DNA of 64,000 nucleotides, taken from contig CAKTAA010000001.1 in assembly GCA_934526185.1 (NCBI GenBank), positions 90,918 to 154,917 on the forward strand, written 5' to 3'. The stretch comes from an uncultured Eubacteriales bacterium (lineage in GTDB: Bacteria > Bacillota > Clostridia > Oscillospirales > CAG-272). Positions 17,106-25,014 of the stretch are shown here, in pieces. Position 1 is the first letter of the stretch. Every line of letters begins with the position of its first letter. The translations under genes and the position numbers were made by a program. The notes beneath the pieces are model-generated. The model was given only the letters and a program-made list of their open reading frames with translations. It was not told the DNA's origin and did no database searches.

Positions 17106-17640
17106 TTCTTTGTCCCGCCGCAGCACGGAGACCTCCGCGCTGTATGACAGAGGAAGATGCGTAAGCATCCCGGCTGAAAGTTTCATACAGTGAACAGCAC
17201 TTGTCCATGATACAGACAATAGCGCTTTCTCTGTATCTCGGCGGAACCGGAACAAGAGGAAACATGTGCCGAGCTATGATATTCCGTTCCACTCTGTTCA
17301 GCTCAAAATCCCGCGCCGCGTTATTCAGCGCTGCAGACGGATGGCTGAAGCCGTGGAATCTGTGGCCGCTGCCGTTTTCGTGCCAGTCATACAGAAAATA
17401 ATCATGGAGCAGGGCTCCCCTCACAAGACTGGACTGATCGCACGGTATCTGCAAATATTCAGTAAGCAAAAAGCTGTAATACGCCACCGCCAGACAGTGC
17501 GTCAGACAGGTTGTGCTGCCATGCTGTATAAAGCGTGACATCACGCGCAGCCGGTCGTCACGCAGAAGGGGTGTAGCCAGTTTCAAAAATTTTATTATTT
17601 CGTCTGCCTTAACCAGCATGCTTCTGCCCGCGCCCGGCAA
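17080..17640 (-). CDS. HD-domain phosphohydrolase-like protein
   Basis: 186 residues. Metal-binding pattern: HGSTTCLTHCLAVAYYS, then ALLHDYFLYDW with the HD pair, HGFSHP, and RHMFPLVP...RESAIVCIMDK. Proteins of this small HD family pair recurrently with the CmpB-like membrane protein, as here, where the 3' end overlaps it. The start is a TTG at 17640, chosen for AAAGGA 9 bases upstream; an ATG at 17619 is the alternative. The substrate is unknown. Its C-terminal 25 residues are Arg/Gly-rich and not typical, so a small change near the end is possible. Confidence 0.75.
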   Translation of the reverse strand: MPGAGRSMLVKADEIIKFLKLATPLLRDDRLRVMSRFIQHGSTTCLTHCLAVAYYSFLLTEYLQIPCDQSSLVRGALLHDYFLYDWHENGSGHRFHGFSHPSAALNNAARDFELNRVERNIIARHMFPLVPVPPRYRESAIVCIMDKCCSLYETFSRDAYASSSVIQRGGLRAAAGQRNGGRYGMV

Positions 17641-17726
17641 AACAGGGCATCCTTTCCCGTAAGTTTGAAGCCTTTTTATATGCCAGACCTCCGTTTTTTA
17701 AAACCGTTTCTTTTATTATGGATCTG

Positions 17727-18178
17727 TTAGCACTGTGTGTTAATATCGATAAATCGGAAGGTTACTTGTTCAATCTTTTCCTGACACTCACTGCATTCTC
17801 TGTCGTGTATAGAAATAACACCGCCGCATTTTGCACATGTATACATTTCTTTCTGCTTCTCTATAAATACGTTCAATCCATGCTGGCGAATAAACTCACT
17901 ATTTTCCATGAGGCTTGCTTAATACCTCTTGTTGTAGCTTTTTCAAGATTTTTTATCAGCTCACATGGATAGTCTGAACACGCAAAGCAATAGGATAGTC
18001 CTTTATCTTTCATACATTCTTTTATGTGACATTTACGACAATGTTCGGGCTTCCCTTTATCACTGTTCAAACACCCGGCACATGGTTTTTTATGGTAACA
18101 ATGTCTATAGCAAACTTTGCAATTCATTCCACAAGGGGCAATCATTATGGTATCTATATTCTCCGTTGGCATTTTCAT
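17727..18178 (-). pseudogene. DUF3795 Cys-rich protein, disrupted by a frameshift and a nonsense codon
   Basis: Two frames together make one DUF3795 protein. The first part (from 18178) reads IAPCGMNCKVCYRHC...CAGC...HCRKCHIKECM...CFACSDYPCELIKNLEK and then leaves the family pattern. In another frame the sequence continues SYNKRY, a TAA (17919-17921), then ASLMENSEFIRQHG...CAKCGGVISIHDRECSEC to the stop at 17727. The simplest reading is loss of one A in the five-A run at 17939-17943 plus AAA changed to TAA. Intact members carry a zinc-binding N-terminal part and this CxxC tail. Function of the family is unknown. Confidence 0.75.
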
Positions 18179-18541
18179 AGTCCATTACCCCATCGGAACT
18201 TCAACTCTCCGATAAATGCAGATTTGCCGCGCTGTTCGGCCTCTTGATAACCCAAACCTGCATGATATATACATCAATACAGACAGTTAACAAATCTATA
18301 TTATAAATGCAAACGCACAGAAATGCAACGGCAAACAGAGGCATTTTCGAAGTTTTATGACAGGAATGCAAGCATTCTGCCTTCACTGCCGCAGGAAATA
18401 CCCTAACTGACGGAACATTTGCGTTCCGTCAGTCAAGATTTTGCCACTAAAGCGCCGAAATTTGAACCCGGATTGAATTGTGTACAAATGGAGTTTCAAC
18501 GTGCAAGCGCTGGAAGCTTTTAGGCGGAAGACTGAGCAAAC
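18179..18541. other. Intergenic stretch between two decayed genes
   Basis: It holds only the palindrome at 18407-18432. A 61-codon minus-strand frame (18201-18386) has no ribosome site or family similarity. Confidence 0.5.
18407..18432. repeat. Perfect hairpin sharing the GACGGAAC stem with the leader at 7399
   Basis: CTGACGGAAC-atttgc-GTTCCGTCAG. The inner 8-base stem and 6-base loop length are the same as at 7399-7420, and the next bases (TCAAGATTTT versus CAAGAGATTT) are also alike. Confidence 0.5.
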
Positions 18542-19043
18542 TCAATTTCCGCGTTTGGTAAATGCGCACGATTTCCTGAAAAATCGCCTGATTTTATTAA
18601 AATTCTTTTTCTTCTCCGCTGTCGGAAGCGACTCGTCTATAACCCACGGCAGTCTGATGTTGAATACAGATATCACAAAATAGTTTTGAGATTTCTCCTC
18701 GCCCGGGACGCATCCCTTCTCTATTTCCAGGATGCAGAGGCAGGCCGTCGTTGATATCAAGCTGATATTTCCCCGAGGATACCATGGCCCCGCAAACCGT
18801 ATATGCCGCGAAAAGATAATTCATCGAATCATCGGCATCGCCCCAGCCAAGCTCGTCAGGTCTGGTGATGTCAACACCGAATTCGCAAAGGAAAGCGTCG
18901 AGCTTCTTCAGCCGGCTTTTTACCGCTGCATAATAATTGCGGCAGGCAGGACAATCGCAGCACGAATGCTTCAGATAATAATCTCTGGTTTTCTCCGCGT
19001 CAACAGAAAAAATATGGTCATCCATTTGCAGGGTTACCATCAT
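18542..19043 (-). pseudogene. Clostridial Cys-rich small protein, probable frameshift
   Basis: The N-terminal frame (from 19043) reads FSVDAEKTRDYYLKHS, CDCPACRNYY and FGVDITRPDELGWGD, a recurrent clostridial family. After LDINDGLPL it drifts into HPGNREGMRPGRGE, while the neighbouring frame supplies the expected continuation ILEIEKG...NYFVISVFNIRLPWVIDE. One extra C near 18734-18737 explains this. Without correction the frame still runs to 18597 (148 codons). It may be a real pseudogene or a base-calling error. The function of intact members is unknown. AAAGGCGG precedes the start. Confidence 0.6.
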
Positions 19044-19131
19044 CCCACCGCCTTTCTATGTGTTTTGCAGCCAACCATTTGCTGTTGATGCACCGGATGC
19101 TTCCTATCAGACAGGGAAGTCCGCCGGTTTA

Positions 19132-20175
19132 TCAAATATAGCCTGAGTCCATTTGAATTTCTTTGCTTTCCGTACAGTCACTGCCGTAGTACGCCTCATG
19201 AATTGCTTCGGAAATTTCATTTCTTGCATCGCCCCATCCGCAGTTTGACAGCAGAATGATGTCAAAATCGTCTCCGGGAAGCTGTACATGCAGCGTTCTG
19301 AAGCCTAAATGTCCGCCGTTATGGGTTATGCGCGTTTTGCCATGCCAGTCGCTTACCGTGCATCCCATTCCCATTCCGCTTATCGGAGACGGTGTCAGCG
19401 CCTCCCTCCACGTATCTTCCTTCAGCAGCAATCTGTTTTTGATTGCCTTGTTGAGACAATACACATCATCAACCGTGCCCAGAATGTCTCCGGCGCCGAA
19501 CATCCAGTCCGATCCCCTCTCTATATGAAAGATTTTCCCTTCATACAGCGCATAACCCTTCACACGGTTCTGTACAGCAGGATTTTCACCGTCAATCTGT
19601 GCTGTATTCATGCCGAGCGGATCGAAAATTTCCTTTTTCATATATGCGGCATACGGCATGCCCGACACATTTTCAATGATCAAAGCACAAAGATTAAAAT
19701 TGATATTCGCATACATAGAGCCGGTTCCCGGCTTGAAAAGCAGGGGATACGCTGTCAGATACTTTACATGCTCCCGTATTTTTTCAGGCAGCCCCGGAGC
19801 ATACTTTTCGCAAAACTCCTTAGTTTGCTCAAAATCCGGCAATCCGCTTGTGTGATGCAGCATCTGCCGAATGGTAACGCCGCTGTCAAAACCGCTAGCC
19901 TCCGGTACGTATTCGCCGGGGTGCTTATCGAGGTCCACTTCATTTTTATCCTTCAGCTTCAACAGGCCCAACGCGCAGAAGGGCTTTGACAGAGAATAGA
20001 GCGTAAACACAGAGGATCCGTTTAATGGAAGGTTTTTCTCGCGGTCCGCCTGTCCGATGAAGCGCTGATAAAGGATTTCGTCGTTTTTCGTAACACGGAG
20101 TGAGCCGGAAAAATAAGCTTTTTCGCAATACTCAGAAAGAAATTGATCCATTTTTTGTTGGAATACTGTTTGCAT
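19132..20175 (-). CDS. Serine hydrolase, beta-lactamase/penicillin-binding-protein fold (class C type)
   Basis: 347 residues with the three active-site motifs of the family: SxxK as SLSK (61-64), YxN as YAN (155-157) and the third-strand motif as HNGG (285-288). There is no signal peptide, so it is probably a cytoplasmic esterase- or peptidase-like relative rather than a secreted beta-lactamase. GGGAGG lies 9 bases before the ATG. It stands alone; the substrate cannot be deduced. Confidence 0.85.
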   Translation of the reverse strand: MQTVFQQKMDQFLSEYCEKAYFSGSLRVTKNDEILYQRFIGQADREKNLPLNGSSVFTLYSLSKPFCALGLLKLKDKNEVDLDKHPGEYVPEASGFDSGVTIRQMLHHTSGLPDFEQTKEFCEKYAPGLPEKIREHVKYLTAYPLLFKPGTGSMYANINFNLCALIIENVSGMPYAAYMKKEIFDPLGMNTAQIDGENPAVQNRVKGYALYEGKIFHIERGSDWMFGAGDILGTVDDVYCLNKAIKNRLLLKEDTWREALTPSPISGMGMGCTVSDWHGKTRITHNGGHLGFRTLHVQLPGDDFDIILLSNCGWGDARNEISEAIHEAYYGSDCTESKEIQMDSGYI

Positions 20176-20326
20176 AAATGAAGCCTCCCGAAATAAAATA
20201 AATATAACAGGTATCGCTGTGTCTGTTTACGAATAAAATTTCTATTATACAGCTTTTAGCATTTAACAATTTTCAGGGAATGCGCGTCTGAACAGATATA
20301 AAAAACGAGCAGCGCTGTAACCGTAT

Positions 20327-20878
20327 TTAGCGGTTGGTAAACTTTTTTGCTATATCAAATAAATATTCATAATTCACACGTTCAAACGATGTTGTATCTA
20401 CTGTAATGATTTGTTCGATATCCGCTCCCTCAAGGCTGAACTTATCGTGCATTACCGTTTTAAATCCTTCTCTGTTTCCTGCTGATTTGTGTATCCAATG
20501 ACGTTCGTTATGCCTTTTTGAATATCTGTCAAACAAGACATCAAGGTTTCCCGTAAACCTGAATAAAAGACATTCGGCATTATATTTTTCGGCGAGAATT
20601 TTTATTTTTTCAATTTCAAATAATTTAAAATTGCTTTCCAGAATACACGCATTTCCGGACTGTAAAATACATTCAGTTATATGGTACATAAGCAAAAAAG
20701 CTGCAGAACTGCCTTTTTGGAAAACTTCACTGCTTGCTGATCCGAAACTGTCTCCGAGGGTTTCTTTTATAGTGTCTTTGTGAAAACAGGGGACATTCAA
20801 TTCTTTTGATAATCTATTTGAAAACGTAGACTTTCCTGTTGCACAATATCCGCCGACTAAAATAATTTTATTTTTCAC
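20327..20878 (-). CDS. P-loop kinase/ATPase of the AAA_33 type
   Basis: 183 residues. The Walker A motif GGYCATGKST is at 9-18, followed by the short-kinase layout (HKDTIKETLG; LESNF; LLFRFTGNLDVLFDRYSKR as a lid region; final TVDTTSF). Such proteins phosphorylate small molecules such as nucleosides, sugars or antibiotics; the substrate is not evident. The start is GTG at 20876-20878 with a GGGGG ribosome site 10 bases upstream. Confidence 0.8.
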   Translation of the reverse strand: MKNKIILVGGYCATGKSTFSNRLSKELNVPCFHKDTIKETLGDSFGSASSEVFQKGSSAAFLLMYHITECILQSGNACILESNFKLFEIEKIKILAEKYNAECLLFRFTGNLDVLFDRYSKRHNERHWIHKSAGNREGFKTVMHDKFSLEGADIEQIITVDTTSFERVNYEYLFDIAKKFTNR

Positions 20879-21139
20879 AGGTTATTACCCCCTATTGCTT
20901 TACATAACATTGACGGAGGAGCTAAGCATGCGTTTAATCTCAAAACAAACAAAAGAGCGTTTGATGTATGCAGTCGAAAGAGCGCCTTTGTGACGATTAT
21001 ATCAAAAGATTGCCGGAAAGTCAACGAAGAAACGGGAAAACGGGTGAAATGTCGGCTTTGCCGACGCACAGCGGAAACTCCTCTGTAGAGCTGTGATGCA
21101 GCGAAACCAATATAAATTTTTATGCATTTGATAACAATA

Positions 21140-21529
21140 CTATTTATTATAGTAAAGTGCCCAGCCGATACCGAATTTATCTTCAACAAGTCCTAGCTTT
21201 GTTGCCCAAGGAAACGGCCCTTCAAGTGAATAGCTTTTGCTTTCTTCTATTAAAACGCTATACGCTCTACTAAATTCATTTTCATCGGTAAAACGAATTT
21301 CACAACATATTGGATCTTTTAACCCTTTACCGATAGCTGCTCCTGGTCCAATCAGGATCTCAAGTCCATAAATATCTATCATGATGTGGATATCATCGCC
21401 GTCAGGAGGTGTTCCCTCATAAGTTTTAATGGCGTTAAAGGCTCGTTGATATAATGTAAACATAGCAATTCTTTCATCGTTCGTAAGACTCAAATTGAAA
21501 GACAGCGTAAATTTGGCCGGTTTTGACAT
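21140..21529 (-). CDS. VOC (glyoxalase/bleomycin-resistance fold) family protein
   Basis: 129 residues with the paired beta-alpha-beta-beta-beta layout: FTLSFNLSLTNDERIAMFTLYQRAFNA opens the first half, and EIRFTDENEFSRAYSVLIEES plus WATKLGLVEDKFGIGWALYY the second, as in PhnB-like members. Metal ligands are not clearly conserved. GGAGG precedes the ATG. Substrate unknown. Confidence 0.75.
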   Translation of the reverse strand: MSKPAKFTLSFNLSLTNDERIAMFTLYQRAFNAIKTYEGTPPDGDDIHIMIDIYGLEILIGPGAAIGKGLKDPICCEIRFTDENEFSRAYSVLIEESKSYSLEGPFPWATKLGLVEDKFGIGWALYYNK

Positions 21530-21610
21530 TTCTATTCCTCCATAGCAAAATGAAATACCTTAATAACGGTTTTTGTCCGATTTTCGTGGGCATATAAATG
21601 CTCTATATAG

Positions 21611-21641
21611 AAAAAAACTGCCGAAAAATCAATTTCGACAG
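21611..21641 (-). terminator. Terminator of the tRNA-Thr/tRNA-Tyr unit
   Basis: On the minus strand CTGTCGAAA pairs with TTTCGGCAG (one G-U) and is followed by seven T. Confidence 0.8.
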
Positions 21642-21651
21642 GTTTTGATAA

Positions 21652-21736
21652 TGGTGGGGGAAGGTGGATTCGAACCACCGAAGCATGACGCAACAGATTT
21701 ACAGTCTGCCCCCTTTGGCCGCTCGGGAATTCCCCC
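21652..21736 (-). tRNA. tRNA-Tyr (anticodon GTA)
   Basis: 85 bases with encoded CCA and the long variable arm of a class II tRNA. GGGGGAA pairs with TTCCCCC; the anticodon GTA is the complement of 21700-21702; the T arm contains GGTTCGAATCC. Confidence 0.95.
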
Positions 21737-21763
21737 ACACATGATTGCCCTAAATCAACGGGC

Positions 21764-21838
21764 TGGAGCTGGTGATCGGAGTCGAACCAACAACCTGCTG
21801 ATTACAAATCAGCTGCTCTGCCATTGAGCCACACCAGC
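21764..21838 (-). tRNA. tRNA-Thr (anticodon TGT)
   Basis: 75 bases with encoded CCA. GCTGGTG pairs with CACCAGC; the anticodon TGT is the complement of 21804-21806; the T arm contains GGTTCGACTCC. It is the promoter-proximal member of the pair, 27 bases before tRNA-Tyr. Confidence 0.95.
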
Positions 21839-21856
21839 GTGATATACAGCTTTTAT

Positions 21857-21885
21857 AGCATACCACAAAGTGCGATGTTTGTCAA
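21857..21885 (-). promoter_or_regulatory. Promoter of the tRNA-Thr/tRNA-Tyr unit
   Basis: Minus strand TTGACA, 17 bases, TATGCT, ending about 18 bases before tRNA-Thr. Confidence 0.6.
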
Positions 21886-21977
21886 GAGGTTTATCGTTTT
21901 TTTTTTTGCCGATTTTTCGTCATTGGGCACTGAATGCCGCACGTTTGCGTGCCAATGCAGATATTCCGCTGAGGAAA

Positions 21978-22256
21978 CTATTTTACCCCAAATTTCCATA
22001 TCAGAAATAAAATGCAGAAAGAGACGATTGTAAGTATCCATACGCCGGCCAGCAGGCTGCGTTTTCTCGTTTTATGCCGGCACCAATAAAACGCACAGAG
22101 GACACCGGTTCCGCCGCCTAAAAATGAGAGAATCAGAAAAACGCGTTCCCTTGTGCGCCACAGACTGCGTTTAGCCTTGTATTTATCGTATGCGGTGATA
22201 CAGAAGGAAATGAAATTGAGAAGAATAAAGGAAATAAGTACCGGTATGATTTTCAC
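21978..22256 (-). CDS. DUF1294 membrane protein
   Basis: 92 residues, three to four membrane helices, with the family pattern YDKYKAKRSLWRTRERVFLILSFLGGG and CRHKTRKRSLL. The function is unknown. The start is a GTG at 22254-22256 that overlaps the TGA of the upstream gene in a GTGA arrangement, so translation is probably coupled; there is no good ribosome site of its own. Confidence 0.8.
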   Translation of the reverse strand: MKIIPVLISFILLNFISFCITAYDKYKAKRSLWRTRERVFLILSFLGGGTGVLCAFYWCRHKTRKRSLLAGVWILTIVSFCILFLIWKFGVK

Positions 22257-22747
22257 AGTGCAGAAACACCTTTCTCAAGCTTAAGGTAACCTGCAGAAAC
22301 ACTTTGTTCCGCATCCTTCAGAACACAACGCGGGTCAGCCGATTCGAGATTTTCTGCGACAACATCGAGCAGCGCGCACGGCGTTACGACTCCGCTTACC
22401 AGCTTCTCAAACAGCGCAACGGCATCATCCTCGTTTCGTGATACATCGTAAATATAACTCTCCTCCGTAATGACGGCGCACTCTATTTTTGAAATCATAA
22501 GTGAATATACGGTATCCAATGATCGATTTTCCTTAGCTGTCAGCCACTCCGTAGTCTCGATCAGACGGTAACACAGTACAAATGACGCGGCAGCCGGCGC
22601 TGTTTGAGAAACAGTTTCCGGAAGATAAATCGGAACATGTCTCCGTATCATCCTGCAGCCACCCATTTGACAAAACGTGTGTTTTTCCGCGCTTAAATAC
22701 AAATTTCCCACGCTCCTTGATAGAGTTTGCAGAAAAATTCCCAACAA
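22253..22747 (-). CDS. DUF6514-like small protein, start uncertain
   Basis: The C-terminal 100 residues fit the clostridial DUF6514 layout: FVLCYRLIETTEW, YSLMISKIECAVITEESYIYDVSRNEDDAVALFEKLVSGVVTPCALLDVVAENLE. The longest frame starts at a TTG (22747), but a start at the internal ATG at 22651 is equally likely, because residues before it lack similarity and no clear ribosome site marks either. It is coupled to the DUF1294 gene by a 4-base overlap. The role is unknown. Confidence 0.55.
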   Translation of the reverse strand: MLGIFLQTLSRSVGNLYLSAEKHTFCQMGGCRMIRRHVPIYLPETVSQTAPAAASFVLCYRLIETTEWLTAKENRSLDTVYSLMISKIECAVITEESYIYDVSRNEDDAVALFEKLVSGVVTPCALLDVVAENLESADPRCVLKDAEQSVSAGYLKLEKGVSAL

Positions 22748-23380
22748 AAAGCCGCACAGATTCCACCGGCTGCCGGTTGCCTGTCTGCGATACTCATTTT
22801 ATCACAGATTTTCGTAAAAGAAAAGAAAAACTGTCAGCCCAAATCCCCGCGGAACTTTACCGGTGCGACAAAATTTACGGTTTTTATATGCGATATCCCA
22901 CAGGTGCCGTCGAAATTCCACAGCATTTGATGGATTGGGCGATGAAATATTTTCCATATCTTACATAAATTTCAGCATGCAATTCCCCACTTGATATGGT
23001 ATAATAACCGTAGAAAGCCTTGCTTCGCAAGTCATTAGAGGCTTCGCCTCCCTGCGCTATGCGCATCTGCAGTATTGACGGCTTTACAAAAATGCCCTTG
23101 CAAGCAAGCATTTTTGATTCATGGTAAAATGTGTATGGCATAAGCTCGTATCCCTGCAGGGCCATGTGTAATGTTCCGCGGATTTCGTCTGACTGAGTTT
23201 TGCTCAGTTAACATAGCTTGGTCATCAGTCTAAGAGACTTCAACGCTTACCAAGAAACATCCTTATATGATAATCAGAACCGAGTTCAGACTTAACAGCA
23301 TGAGAGACGCCGCGTATTCCGGTACTGCTGATACGGAATCGATGCTCAGAAAACAAATTTGTTAGAAAGGATGAGGCAAC
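22748..23380. other. Long hairpin-rich non-coding region
   Basis: It carries the transcribed repeat at 22997-23046 and, after it, several more small palindromes: TGCGC-tat-GCGCA (about 23053-23065), AAAAATGC/GCATTTTT (about 23087-23117) and CTGAG-tttt-GCTCAG (about 23193-23207). An open minus-strand frame (22884-23165) crosses these palindromes and is not believed. Confidence 0.55.
22997..23046 (+). repeat. Promoter-leader repeat, copy A
   Basis: It begins with an extended -10 (TGG TATAAT, 22997-23005) and runs through the RNA start into CCTTGCTTCGCAAG (a hairpin) and ATTAGAGGCTTCG. 45 of 50 positions match copy B (46510-46559, minus strand). In this copy GAGGC-ttc-GCCTC completes a second hairpin. 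The transcript would lead into the small membrane protein at 23381. Confidence 0.75.
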
Positions 23381-23656
23381 ATGCGCACCATTCGCAAAAA
23401 GCTTTGCTTTGCGGCAAATGGAATACATAAATTTACTGCTGCCATATTAGCAGTTCTTCTGCCGGTCATTGCCTGCATGATGCTTGCAGAATTTATTAAA
23501 ATTTACGAGGCGCCAAAGGAGCTGCTCGCCGTGGCGTTCCCTGTGTTTTCCGAGACGATGGAGCTTCTGATGCTTTCTCTTGCCTTGACCTTTGGCGGCG
23601 CATTTCTATTGGAAATCGCTATGCGCCGGGATTTTTGTAAAAAAGACGGAGAATGA
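23381..23656 (+). CDS. Small two-helix membrane protein
   Basis: 91 residues. Two hydrophobic helices (FTAAILAVLLPVIACMMLAEF and ELLMLSLALTFGGAFLLEIAM) are flanked by basic ends. AAAGGATGAGG precedes the ATG and a good terminator follows. I do not recognise the family. Its roughly 370-base leader begins with the repeat element at 22997, which is the main reason to look at it. Confidence 0.6.
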   Translation: MRTIRKKLCFAANGIHKFTAAILAVLLPVIACMMLAEFIKIYEAPKELLAVAFPVFSETMELLMLSLALTFGGAFLLEIAMRRDFCKKDGE

Positions 23657-23675
23657 TTTAACATACGTAAAAGAG

Positions 23676-23716
23676 CAAAGTGCTGCTGCACAAACAGCCG
23701 CACTTTGTTTATTTTT
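23676..23716 (+). terminator. Terminator after the small membrane protein
   Basis: CAAAGTGC-TGCTG...CAGC-C-GCACTTTG stem followed by TTTATTTTTA. Confidence 0.8.
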
Positions 23717-23930
23717 ACATTTCATTACAGATTTCAAAAATGAGTTCTGTGTCCTGCATATTGGTACTTGGTCTGTTTCAATCGCTTACTGTGGAGGAAT
23801 CCAATTCTTCATACAGCTCTTTGCTTTCGCTCAGTTCATATAAGTGGAGTATAAATTCAGATACTGTGATGAATTCCCTCTCGTTTCTAAAGAGGCATAC
23901 GAAAGAAAGATCTGCATTGGCTCGGCATGC

Positions 23931-24605
23931 TTATTTTTCACAGTATTTGGAGATATATTCCTCCATACGCCCGCGCCGTTCGTCATTCAGCCAGACCGTT
24001 CCGTCTATTTCACGTCCGTACAGATATTCAATAATTTCACGGACTGTTACGATCGCATGTACCTTGATTCCATAGGTTTCAAACAGCTCAACTCTCGCCG
24101 TTCTGCCTCCCGGCCCAACCTCCATCCGATCAACGGAGATAACCATATCTGTTACCTGCAGATCCGCCGCCGCCTTTAACTGCGGCATCACTTCCCGGAC
24201 AGCCGCTCCCGACGTAACCACATCCTCTATTAAAATTACACGGTCTCCGTCCTTCAGCTTCGCCCCCACAAAATTACCGCCCTCGCCGTGATCTTTCTCT
24301 TCCTTGCGGTTAAAGCAGAAAGGCTTGTCGATGCCGTACAGGCGGTGAAGAGCGCCGGCTGCTGCTGTCACCAGCGGAATTCCCTTGTAAGCCGGTCCGA
24401 ACAGAACGTCATAATCGCCGTCTACTGTCTCTTTCAGACACGCTGCGTACGCCTCGCCCAGTTCGCTTATCTGCCTGCCGGTTCGGAAATTTCCGGTATT
24501 GATAAAATACGGACTTTGTCTGCCGCTTTTCGTCGTAAACTCGCCGAAACGCAGCACCTCCGCCCGTATGATTCCATGAATAAAATCAATTTTATACTGC
24601 TCCAT
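23931..24605 (-). CDS. pyrE: Orotate phosphoribosyltransferase
   Basis: 224 residues, usual length. It converts orotate and PRPP to OMP in pyrimidine synthesis. The PRPP loop VILIEDVVTSGAAVRE and the flexible catalytic loop RKEEKDHGEGG are intact, as is the N-terminal SPYFINTG. A GAGAGGGG ribosome site lies upstream. No other pyr gene is in the window. The frame stays open for about 50 codons past the stop (to 23778) without a start codon, noted separately. Confidence 0.96.
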   Translation of the reverse strand: MEQYKIDFIHGIIRAEVLRFGEFTTKSGRQSPYFINTGNFRTGRQISELGEAYAACLKETVDGDYDVLFGPAYKGIPLVTAAAGALHRLYGIDKPFCFNRKEEKDHGEGGNFVGAKLKDGDRVILIEDVVTSGAAVREVMPQLKAAADLQVTDMVISVDRMEVGPGGRTARVELFETYGIKVHAIVTVREIIEYLYGREIDGTVWLNDERRGRMEEYISKYCEK

Positions 24606-24771
24606 TTAATTGAACCCCTCTCAAGATCACTGTCAGGTGAATGTCTTTGCCGCATGACGTGCGCCGACTCCTGTTTGTGGAGGCCGTCATACGGAGACAA
24701 CCGTGCGCATATACATAAAACACCAAAGCTCTGCCGGCAATGTAAACAGAGCCGCTCCACCCTGATGCCCC

Positions 24772-25014
24772 TCAGCTTCTGCCGAGCTTATCACAGCATT
24801 TCTTGCATACCAGCTTGCCGTGAAACATCACAACATCATCGGCATTCCCGCAGAAAATGCAGGACGGCACATATTTTTTTAGCACTATTCGATCCTCGTC
24901 TGTAAAAATTTCAACGGAGTCCCTTGGGCCGATATCCATGACCTTGCGGATTTCGATCGGCAGTACAATTCTTCCCAGCTCATCGATTCTTTTCACCATT
25001 CCTGTGGATTTCAT
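24772..25014 (-). CDS. AbrB/SpoVT-type transcription regulator with C-terminal zinc ribbon
   Basis: 80 residues. Residues 1-47 form the swapped-hairpin AbrB DNA-binding domain (MKSTGMVKRIDELGRIVLPIEIRKVMDI, then DSVEIFTDEDRIVLKKY). Residues 52-74 add Cys pairs C52/C55 and C70/C73, a clostridial variant probably binding zinc. Such proteins are transition-state regulators. AAAGG lies 9 bases upstream of the ATG. Its promoter carries a TTGACA inverted repeat that could be its own operator. pyrE follows on the same strand after 166 bases. Confidence 0.9.
   Translation of the reverse strand: MKSTGMVKRIDELGRIVLPIEIRKVMDIGPRDSVEIFTDEDRIVLKKYVPSCIFCGNADDVVMFHGKLVCKKCCDKLGRS

Noticed and set aside
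20875..21189. 104-codon minus-strand frame upstream of the P-loop kinase
   Set aside because: Overlaps the VOC gene end and lacks a ribosome site; no recognisable sequence.
22884..23165. 93-codon minus-strand frame over the repeat leader
   Set aside because: It crosses several palindromes and the promoter of the opposite strand; no ribosome site.
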